DNA from: CAZGSG01 sp964528095
GTDB taxonomy: Bacteria; Bacteroidota; Bacteroidia; Chitinophagales; Chitinophagaceae
Length of the DNA: 11,761 nt
Assembly (NCBI GenBank): GCA_964528095.1
Contig: CAZGSG010000180.1
Location: 1 to 11,761, forward strand
Reading direction: 5' to 3'
Under the pieces are notes generated by a model. That model worked only from the letters and a program-made list of their open reading frames with translations. It had not been told where the DNA came from and ran no database searches. Positions 5,566-11,761 of this stretch are shown here, in pieces. The translations under genes were made by a program, and so were the position numbers. Within the stretch, counting starts at the first letter, position 1. Each line of letters starts with the position of its first letter.

Positions 5566-7404
5566 TTATTTTTTCAGGTAACATTTCTTATACCATACTT
5601 CCAATGCAAACAAAGTCCACAGCATTTTGGCACGCTTTTCATCGCCTGTTTTAATTTTACGATTCCAAAGCTGTTCGATGAACATAGGTTTCACAAAATG
5701 GCGGCAGTAAGCGTCGGGAGCTAAAATATAATTTGCGATCATATCTTTCAGCTCATTGTCTATCCATTTTTTAAGCGGAATTTCAAAGCCCCGCTTTGGT
5801 TGATTGATCAATTCGGAAGGCAGGTATTTCTCCGCCAGTTTGCGAAGGAGATATTTTGTTTGCTGACCATTGATCTTGAACTGATCATTTATAGAAGGTA
5901 TATATTCCAGCAGCTCTTTACTCAACAATGGGCTTCTTCCTTCCAGTGAATGCGCCATCGTTGCGATATCCATTTTTACCAGCAGGTTACCCGCCAGGAT
6001 ATTGTCGAAATCCAGGTTCATGATCTTTTGCAGACCCGATAAACCGCTGTTATTGACTGCGTCGAAATCTTTTCTTACGTCTTTAAGAACCGTCTCATCT
6101 GCCGACAGGTATCTTTCCAGTCCTTCAAAGCTATCAATAGTTGCAGACAGGTATGTATCCAGTCCATTTTTTCTTGCCAGGTCTGCAAGACGGAAAAGAT
6201 AATTGTATTTGCTTTTTTTGTTGTGCGGTTCCGGCAAAACTGCATGTCCAACCGAGGCAATTGTTCTAACGGCCACGCCTGGTTTAAAGAAATCATACTT
6301 TGCAAATGGCACATATCGCCGATAGCCTCCAAACAATTCATCGCCACCATCGCCATTCAGTATCACTGTAAGATGTTTTCTTGCTTCACGACTTACATAG
6401 TAACTGGGAATAGCGGAACTGTCAAAAAAAGGCTCCCCATAATTTGTCAGGATCTTCTCAATGTCATTAACAAGATTATCAAAAGAAATATGGATCTCGT
6501 GGTGTTTGGTATTGTATCGTTCGGCTACCAGTTTAGCAAGGGGCGCTTCATCATATTCACCTTCAAAAGAAACCGTAAAGGTCTTGAGTGTGTCATTATA
6601 ATTTTTGGCAATAGCTGTCACAAGACCGCTGTCAATGCCCCCGCTCAGGAACGATCCCACTTCCAGATCAGATGATTCAACCCTTCCTTTAACAGCTTTA
6701 TGGAGCAGTTCATCTGTTTTTTGTAAAGCTGTTTCAAAATCATCCTTACTCTTTTGCAGGTAAAAAGGATGTATGTCCCACCATTTGGTTAGCCTGACCT
6801 CCGGCTTATCAAGAGATATATTAGCATACGTGCCGGCAGGTAGCTCATACACATTTTTATAAGGGGTATTTGATTTATAAAAATATCCCATGCGAACATA
6901 CTGATGCAGGTGAGTCTCATCAATAGTAAGATTTAGCTGACCACTGATCGCGTTAAGTTCGCTGGCAAATACAAATCTTTTTCCTTCTATATAATAATAA
7001 AGCGGTTTTTTTCCGGCCCGGTCTCTTGCCAGGAATAGTTCATTCTTATTGCGGTCATAAATTGCAAGTGCAAACATGCCATCCAGTTCATCCAGGCAGG
7101 CAGCCCCTTTTTTTGCATATGCATGTAGCAGGGTTTCCGTATCCGAACTCGTATTACAATGCAGGTCGAGCTTAACCCTGACATCGAGATGATTATAAAT
7201 CTCCCCGTTAAAAATAATAGTCAGATGCTGATGATGCATCGGCTGCTTACCACCCGCAATGTCCACAATCGCCAACCGATTGTGATGAAAAATCAGGTTG
7301 TTCTCCGAAAAGCTGGTCTGTTCATCCGGCCCACGATGTAACAGGCATGGCGTAAGCAAGGGAATATTAAGCGCTTGGTTAATGGAACCGGCAATACCAC
7401 ACAT
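5566..7404 (-). CDS. asnB: Asparagine synthase-type glutamine-dependent amidotransferase
   Basis: The start is fixed by MCGIAG: Cys2 is the N-terminal nucleophile of class II glutamine amidotransferases. The glutaminase domain shows HRGPDE (23-28), NGEIYN (66-71) and SSDTE (86-90). The synthetase domain shows the PP-loop SGGIDS (254-259), FFDSSAIPSYYVSREARKH (326-344) and GDGGDELFGGYRRY (351-364). At 612 residues it is full length for AsnB. The family hydrolyses glutamine and uses ATP to amidate a carboxylate, classically aspartate. Between a membrane polymerase candidate and a glycosyltransferase, a dedicated role is plausible: amidating a uronic acid in the polysaccharide, as proposed for AsnB homologues such as WbpS in O-antigen loci. 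Only 5 nt separate it from the upstream membrane-protein gene. The symbol reflects the family, not a proven asparagine synthetase. Confidence 0.93.
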   Translation of the reverse strand: MCGIAGSINQALNIPLLTPCLLHRGPDEQTSFSENNLIFHHNRLAIVDIAGGKQPMHHQHLTIIFNGEIYNHLDVRVKLDLHCNTSSDTETLLHAYAKKGAACLDELDGMFALAIYDRNKNELFLARDRAGKKPLYYYIEGKRFVFASELNAISGQLNLTIDETHLHQYVRMGYFYKSNTPYKNVYELPAGTYANISLDKPEVRLTKWWDIHPFYLQKSKDDFETALQKTDELLHKAVKGRVESSDLEVGSFLSGGIDSGLVTAIAKNYNDTLKTFTVSFEGEYDEAPLAKLVAERYNTKHHEIHISFDNLVNDIEKILTNYGEPFFDSSAIPSYYVSREARKHLTVILNGDGGDELFGGYRRYVPFAKYDFFKPGVAVRTIASVGHAVLPEPHNKKSKYNYLFRLADLARKNGLDTYLSATIDSFEGLERYLSADETVLKDVRKDFDAVNNSGLSGLQKIMNLDFDNILAGNLLVKMDIATMAHSLEGRSPLLSKELLEYIPSINDQFKINGQQTKYLLRKLAEKYLPSELINQPKRGFEIPLKKWIDNELKDMIANYILAPDAYCRHFVKPMFIEQLWNRKIKTGDEKRAKMLWTLFALEVWYKKCYLKK

Positions 7405-7409
7405 TATCG

Positions 7410-8801
7410 TTAAATTTTAATATACCGTAAAAATTTAGAAACCCATCTTGGATAAGCCAACGCGGAATTTCTGTACGCTAAAAACACCATGGTCATATAA
7501 AATGGGATACAGGGTATCTTATACCTTGACAGGGCCCCAAAATTGGAAGTAGATATACCAACTCCCACGGAAAAGATAATAGCGAATACAAAACACATTA
7601 GCGTTCGGGGGTCCCTGAATATTATGCTAAAAAAATTTATTACCCCGAGTTTTATAAAAAGGTGTAGCGTTAGCAGTAAAAAAATAAGTGCTTCAAATGC
7701 TGAAAGCACCGCTGCTGCAGATTTCACTTCCCAAATAAAGGGCCGGAAAAAAGTAGCTCCGATGCTGTTAAACACCAATACCACAGGGTTAGTTGAATTT
7801 ACAGAATAATAAGAAGTCTGTCCTTCAAGGCTCTTATCAATCAATTCATAATTACTCCGCTGAAACTCGGCAGAAGAAACGATGTTTTCAAACTGGTATT
7901 GCTTAAGCTCTTCCTGGGAAGTTATATACTGCAATAAGAAAACAGATGTGAAGATGGCCAGAATAAAGGTCAGAAAAGTGAATACCTGGCGTAGGGTTTT
8001 CTCCCTGATGAGTTTATTGGTTTCAGCAAATATCCACACCGCAATTCCCAGCACCAATACAAGAAAAATATAGGTCTTGATTGTAAAAAGAAGATACCCA
8101 CAGATAACGATCAGGAGGGTCGAGGAAAAAAAGTTTCTTCGTTTAATCAGAATATTCAACAGTCCGTACAGTATGAATCCCACGCATCCGAAACAAATGG
8201 TATCTTTTAATAATCCCGAACTCCAAAAGCCAACACCCGGCAGAAAAAGAGCGGCAATTGCGAGCTCCTTTCTCAGGTCTGGATAATAATGATAAAATGT
8301 CTTAAAGAGCCTGATTGCACCACCCAGTGCAAAAAAACCGAAGCATAAACAAATGCATAAATAACTATTGAAAAAGACAAGCGAGGGAAGTACTCCAAGC
8401 CGGGCAATAAAAAAATTCCCCGAATTACTCATGTAGTTATACGTAAAATCGAACGCATAATTATCGTAGAGAAAATAGGGTGATAGTGGATTGCTATCAT
8501 CAAGCGATTTTGTATTAATTATTAATCCTGCAAAATTTATATCATCCTGTAATGCAGCCCGAAGATCTTTTACTCCCTGGTAATATAAATTCGTATCTCC
8601 TCCTCCAAAATAGAATTCGGTTACGAGCACATACGCAAATACGCAGATGACTTTAAAATAAAATGCCTTGAAATATAATTTTTGAATTTGGGGGTCCTTA
8701 TTTGCTCTGGCTTTTCTCCGTATGATTGCATATAAAATAATCAGGCAGAGCGGTACCAGGAAAAAGTCATTCGCCGAGAAAAAAAGGATTTCAAGTAACA
8801 T
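7410..8801 (-). CDS. Multi-pass membrane protein, candidate polysaccharide polymerase (Wzy/EpsG-like)
   Basis: The 463-residue protein is very rich in Phe, Ile and Leu and shows about 10 hydrophobic segments (near 11-27, 48-64, 138-160, 181-195, 201-220, 227-258 as two, 273-291, 366-387, 401-416, 431-443). Two longer hydrophilic stretches, about 65-130 and 293-338, probably face outside. Conspicuous features are FGGGDTNLYY (65-74), LPGVGFWSSGLLKDT (187-201), FRPFIWE (352-358) and SNFGALSRYKIPCIPF (419-434). The FWSSGxxKD and RYKxPxxPF patterns recall EpsG-like and Wzy-like integral membrane polymerases of Bacteroidota clusters, which diverge strongly in sequence. Its place between glycosyltransferase and amidotransferase genes in a cluster with no other polymerase in view supports the role. 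It could instead be a ligase or another membrane transferase; there is no clear flippase signature. Confidence 0.75.
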   Translation of the reverse strand: MLLEILFFSANDFFLVPLCLIILYAIIRRKARANKDPQIQKLYFKAFYFKVICVFAYVLVTEFYFGGGDTNLYYQGVKDLRAALQDDINFAGLIINTKSLDDSNPLSPYFLYDNYAFDFTYNYMSNSGNFFIARLGVLPSLVFFNSYLCICLCFGFFALGGAIRLFKTFYHYYPDLRKELAIAALFLPGVGFWSSGLLKDTICFGCVGFILYGLLNILIKRRNFFSSTLLIVICGYLLFTIKTYIFLVLVLGIAVWIFAETNKLIREKTLRQVFTFLTFILAIFTSVFLLQYITSQEELKQYQFENIVSSAEFQRSNYELIDKSLEGQTSYYSVNSTNPVVLVFNSIGATFFRPFIWEVKSAAAVLSAFEALIFLLLTLHLFIKLGVINFFSIIFRDPRTLMCFVFAIIFSVGVGISTSNFGALSRYKIPCIPFYMTMVFLAYRNSALAYPRWVSKFLRYIKI

Positions 8802-8838
8802 AGGTCAAAATAAGTTCACTAAACACGCAGGGAACATA

Positions 8839-9933
8839 TCAATTATTCATGACTTTTTCTAAAATATTAATATAGACGGGAGCATTTGCATTGACCGAAT
8901 ATAGCTTTTCTACCTTTTCCCTTGCCTTTTCGCCAATGGATTTGCGAAGTTGCTCATTCGTTGCCAATGCCAGTATTCGTTCCAGCCATTCTTGCTCATT
9001 CTTTACAAGAAACCCATTCACCTCATTATCTATTACACGGAAGTTGGCACCAATAGCGGTAGCAACCGTGGGTATCCCCATCGACATATACTGAAGAGCT
9101 TTGAGGCCGCTTTTGCCATACACCCATTGCTCGTCAGGTAAAGGATACAAGCCAATATCAAAACGGCTGATTATCTCGGTCTCATACGAAGCTTTCCAGG
9201 GCAATGCTTCTACTTCTATGCCAGGAATTGAAAAATTCCCATCACCCATTACAAGCAGGTGAAATGAAATTTTTTCTTTCAACGCCAACAGCACAGGCGC
9301 AAGCATCTGCAAAAACCGCGAGGTGCTATTACTACCGCTCCAGCCTAAAACGATTTTATTTTCCCGGATACCATAATCTTTTCTTGCATGGTAAACAGCC
9401 GTATTAATTGTAGAAGAAATATCAGTTGTGTTCTTATTGTATTTAAGAGCATACTCTGTCAGGTAAGGCGTACAGGTGATCACATGACGCGCCCTTTTCA
9501 TAAGGAATTTTGGTTTATTATTTCCTTTAAGTGCACCTACCAGCTTTACTTCCATTGAAGTATTCTTAAGAAAGATAAGATCATCGATATCATATATCAT
9601 CCTTTTAGAAAGACCCGAAACCATCCTTTCGAAGATCGGCGGACCAAAAGGCGTTACCCAAAGAAAAACATACACGATATCATATCTGGGGACCTGAAAA
9701 AGAAGAAAAAATCTTTTTATGTATCCAATGATTGTCCAGCCGACCTTTTCCAGAAAAATCAAAAGGCCTCTTTTAAATTTAATATTCCACAGGCGGCGTG
9801 ACTCAAATGGGCTGACTGTTACATCATACCCATTCTGCCTGAAGTGCTCAAAGTATTGTTCATATTTTAGTCGCTGACCGGGGGCTACATTTTCAGGATG
9901 CGGGCAGATGACCAGGATCTTTTTTCGTTTCAT
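8839..9933 (-). CDS. GT4-like glycosyltransferase (GT-B fold, YDIDDLIF type)
   Basis: The 364-residue protein has the GT-B two-domain layout. It begins KKILVICPHPENVAPGQRLK (4-23), typical of family members that open with a P-x-RLKYEQYF segment. YDIDDLIF (114-121) marks a GT4 branch common in surface-polysaccharide loci. The donor half carries IVLGWSGSNST (194-204), HLLVMGDG (225-232) and YGKSGLKALQYMSMGIPTVAT (272-292), the nucleotide-sugar loop. In this loop the canonical EX7E glutamates are not conserved, with Gln281 in the second position, a substitution shared with the other GT in the window. It should add one sugar to a lipid-linked intermediate at the inner membrane face. The ATG at 9933 lies 1 nt after the stop of the methyltransferase gene, implying translational coupling. 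Confidence 0.87.
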   Translation of the reverse strand: MKRKKILVICPHPENVAPGQRLKYEQYFEHFRQNGYDVTVSPFESRRLWNIKFKRGLLIFLEKVGWTIIGYIKRFFLLFQVPRYDIVYVFLWVTPFGPPIFERMVSGLSKRMIYDIDDLIFLKNTSMEVKLVGALKGNNKPKFLMKRARHVITCTPYLTEYALKYNKNTTDISSTINTAVYHARKDYGIRENKIVLGWSGSNSTSRFLQMLAPVLLALKEKISFHLLVMGDGNFSIPGIEVEALPWKASYETEIISRFDIGLYPLPDEQWVYGKSGLKALQYMSMGIPTVATAIGANFRVIDNEVNGFLVKNEQEWLERILALATNEQLRKSIGEKAREKVEKLYSVNANAPVYINILEKVMNN

Positions 9934-9934
9934 A

Positions 9935-10834
9935 CTATTTTTTTTGCCCTACGCAGTGCCAGTATGGGACATTTTCAGAAAACTTAATATTCGCAAGACC
10001 CGCATTTAAAAGCATATCCTCAATCTGCTGCCTGGTAAATCGTTGTTCAAGGGTTGTACCAAAGCGGTCGAGTGCATCGTTACGAATGATATAGAAACTC
10101 TTATCCTGGTAAATGGATAATGGGAGTTTCGTTGCTGTTTTTTTCATTCCCAGCTTCTTTAACCCTCTTCCCAGCAGCACCCAGGGCATATAAAGCGTTA
10201 CCGCAAGAAAATCACAAACCAGGTGTTTCAGTTTTGAAGGCAGTACCGACACCGCTTTTCTGACAAGATTGGAAATTTTAAAAATGAATTTGAATGCGCC
10301 ACTCCGATTGTCGAGCGCATAATACAGGTAAAGATATAAATACCCCCCCTGTTTTACCTTAGCCGCGCAACTACGGATAGCGGCAGCGGTATCCGGTACA
10401 TGGTGGAGTACACCAATACTCATTACAAAATCGAAACTTCCGTCGGCAAATGGAATGGAATCAACGCCGGCCTGAGTGATTCGTACGTTCCGGGTGTCTT
10501 TTAGCAGAACATCAGCAGCAAAAACCGCCGAACTCGGATCTATCGCTTCTACAAACCCACAGCGTCCCGCAATATACTTAGCCCACCTGCCCGATCCACA
10601 TCCTACATCCAGTACTTTTACGCGGGAGAGCATGGAATCACTGACGATATCAAAATACTCGCTGGCACTTTTGTTAATTTCCTCTTCTGAGAAGGAGTGA
10701 AATTTTTCCCATTCATCGCCAAAAGAATCCTTCACTACCTCATCTATATTCGTTTCCTGCCTGCTCATGAAAGAAGCGATCTCCCTATTACGTGCTTTTA
10801 ATATAGCGATTGGTTGTTTATTGTAATCCTGCAT
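9935..10834 (-). CDS. Class I SAM-dependent methyltransferase
   Basis: A Rossmann-type methyltransferase of 299 residues. Motif I is VLDVGCGSGRWA (74-85), the acidic post-I strand is VEAIDPS (95-101), and a Methyltransf_11-type motif is FVMSIGVLHHVPD (136-148) followed by KQGGYLYLYLYY (161-172). After the core, a basic hydrophobic region (about 180-235) could lie on the membrane, and QQIEDMLLNAGL (269-280) is the usual C-terminal helix. The N-terminal about 60 residues are charged, which may help position the substrate. The family in such clusters methylates sugar hydroxyls or repeat-unit termini, but sequence cannot tell O-methylation of a sugar from another target. It follows the upstream methyltransferase after 96 nt and is coupled to the GT downstream (1-nt gap). 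ATG at 10834 is the clear start. Confidence 0.88.
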   Translation of the reverse strand: MQDYNKQPIAILKARNREIASFMSRQETNIDEVVKDSFGDEWEKFHSFSEEEINKSASEYFDIVSDSMLSRVKVLDVGCGSGRWAKYIAGRCGFVEAIDPSSAVFAADVLLKDTRNVRITQAGVDSIPFADGSFDFVMSIGVLHHVPDTAAAIRSCAAKVKQGGYLYLYLYYALDNRSGAFKFIFKISNLVRKAVSVLPSKLKHLVCDFLAVTLYMPWVLLGRGLKKLGMKKTATKLPLSIYQDKSFYIIRNDALDRFGTTLEQRFTRQQIEDMLLNAGLANIKFSENVPYWHCVGQKK

Positions 10835-10930
10835 GAAAACTATGGTTAATTAAAGAAAAACTGGGTCAACTAAAGATTAAGAAACTGATAATATGTGTGA
10901 GCGAAATCCGGGTTACCATTGTTATCCCTT
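10835..10930 (-). other. 96-nt spacer between the two methyltransferase genes, no clear signal
   Basis: The minus-strand spacer contains TTGACC (near 10871-10866) with AT-rich sequence downstream (TTTCTTTAATTAACC), which could suggest a promoter, but neither a TAnnTTTG element at the right spacing nor a hairpin with a T run is present. Read-through from the upstream gene is the simplest reading. Confidence 0.2.
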
Positions 10931-11761
10931 CTATTTTTTTCTAAGCCATATGGTCAGCTGCATTCCAGAATCGCTCCATTTCATGTATTTATCAAGAAAA
11001 AAGCTGACTGCCCGGGGGAAAAAAATTGTAGAGCCGACAAAATGCTCCTTGTGCGCTATTTCAAAACTGAGTTTTTCTCCAAGCTTTTCAAATGATTGCT
11101 GATGAAATTCATACAAATGAAAAGGCGAATGCATAGGGCTCAAATGCGTAACATAATTAGTACCCCTTAGCCGGTAATAAAAATTGAAAAGTTTTGAAAT
11201 AAAATACCTGGCTGAAGGAACTTCTATGTGAATAATGCCCCCTGGCTTCAGCCATTTCATCGCCTTCTCAATACTCTCTGCCGGGTGATATAAATGTTCC
11301 AGCACCGCGCCAAAGGTTATAAAGTCAAACTCATTATCGGGGTATTCCACATCCTCCATCATACCCAGCTTCAATTTATCCTGAGAAATATTCATTTTCT
11401 CAATCGCCTTTTTATAGAATGGCAATGATGGCTCAAAGCCATAAGCATCGAAACCACTTTTGCCTAATGAGAGCATACACTTTCCAAGACCAGCCCCAAT
11501 ATCCAGTGCTTTCATCCCTGCTTTAACAGGCATTATTTTTTTAAGCTGAGTTATCTCTGTTTGGAAATATCCCTCCTGGTGCACAAAATATTCCTCTTTC
11601 CAATAAGACTCGGGAGGAATACCATAATGGTCCTGGACACTTTGTGGTATGGGAAGCGGGCTTGAAAATATTAAACCGCAATTCTTACATCTCATTACCG
11701 ACACACTAATGCCGGTTTTCTTTTTTGGAGACAATCCTTGCGATTGATTAAGCCGTTGGCC
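10931..11761 (-). CDS. Zinc-ribbon class I SAM-dependent methyltransferase (5' end outside window)
   Basis: The frame is open through the right edge (it reads GQRLNQSQGLSPKKK before the first motif), so the true start lies outside. A TTG at 11734 could serve as a start but would cut into the family's N-terminal region. In the visible 276 residues, CKNCGLIFSSPLP (25-37) looks like the second Cys pair of the N-terminal zinc ribbon common to these enzymes; the first CxxC pair would be outside the window. The Rossmann core has ALDIGAGLGKC (85-95) as motif I, YGFEPS (107-112), FITFGAVLEHLYHP (147-160) and LKPGGIIHIEVPS (171-183). The C-terminal part (HLSPMHSPFHLYEF, 206-219) is typical of methyltransferases in polysaccharide clusters. 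The likely role is methylation of a sugar or repeat unit; the exact acceptor is unknown. Confidence 0.85.
   Translation of the reverse strand, partial: GQRLNQSQGLSPKKKTGISVSVMRCKNCGLIFSSPLPIPQSVQDHYGIPPESYWKEEYFVHQEGYFQTEITQLKKIMPVKAGMKALDIGAGLGKCMLSLGKSGFDAYGFEPSLPFYKKAIEKMNISQDKLKLGMMEDVEYPDNEFDFITFGAVLEHLYHPAESIEKAMKWLKPGGIIHIEVPSARYFISKLFNFYYRLRGTNYVTHLSPMHSPFHLYEFHQQSFEKLGEKLSFEIAHKEHFVGSTIFFPRAVSFFLDKYMKWSDSGMQLTIWLRKK

Noticed and set aside
6075..6356. Minus-strand open frame of 93 codons in another frame of the amidotransferase gene
   Set aside because: The AsnB reading frame is intact through this region, with SGGIDS and GDGGDELFGG upstream and conserved residues downstream, so this is an out-of-frame shadow and not a frameshift.
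6223..6675. Plus-strand open frame of 150 codons within the amidotransferase gene
   Set aside because: It is antisense to conserved AsnB motifs, and the translation has no recognisable domain.
11732..11734. TTG at 11734 as the start of the zinc-ribbon methyltransferase
   Set aside because: The frame is open to the window edge and the family normally has an earlier Cys pair, so the gene is treated as truncated by the window.
1..11761. Mobile element, CRISPR array, defence system, tRNA or rRNA
   Set aside because: No transposase-like or Cas-like protein, terminal inverted repeats, spaced direct repeats or RNA-gene signatures were seen; all genes fit a polysaccharide cluster.

Overview
The window is the interior of a surface-polysaccharide (capsule, exopolysaccharide or O-antigen type) biosynthesis cluster. 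All ten clear genes lie on the minus strand, so transcription runs from position 11761 down to 1. The host is probably a member of the Bacteroidota, perhaps Chitinophagaceae. This rests on weak or absent Shine-Dalgarno sequences, AT-rich leaders, the mix of families, and protein style; it is an inference, as no rRNA or other taxonomic marker is present.

In transcription order: a 5'-truncated zinc-ribbon SAM methyltransferase (10931-11761); a second SAM methyltransferase (9935-10834), separated by 1 nt from a GT4-like glycosyltransferase (8839-9933); a multi-pass membrane protein that is the best Wzy/EpsG-like polymerase candidate (7410-8801); a glutamine-dependent AsnB-type amidotransferase (5566-7404); a second GT4 glycosyltransferase (4326-5489); and a NeuD/PglD-type left-handed beta-helix acyltransferase (3513-4169). 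A convincing intrinsic terminator (3426-3461) follows. Beyond it come a formyltransferase (2668-3336), a nucleotide-sugar 6-dehydrogenase (1140-2654), an extended-SDR epimerase/decarboxylase-like enzyme (31-1026), and the first 12 codons of another gene (1-38). The peptide of that fragment resembles the N-terminus of LegC/DegT-type sugar aminotransferases.

The left third (1 to about 4.2 kb) is mostly precursor modification: oxidation to a uronic acid, SDR chemistry at C4 or C5, formylation and acylation of an amino sugar. The right two thirds are mostly assembly and decoration: glycosyl transfer, polymerisation, amidation and methylation. A coherent reading is a repeat unit containing a uronic acid, possibly amidated, and an N-formyl or N-acetyl amino sugar, with methyl groups added by one or both methyltransferases. 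None of the substrates can be proven from sequence.

No intergenic gap exceeds 170 bases. The gaps hold one strong terminator, a perfect 10-bp inverted repeat just before the NeuD-like gene, and several weaker hairpins. I see no tRNA, rRNA, CRISPR array, insertion sequence or origin. No flippase, initiating sugar-phosphate transferase or export gene lies inside the window, so the locus must continue on one or both sides. I did not find a wholly new system; the interest lies in the sugar chemistry and the mid-cluster regulation.
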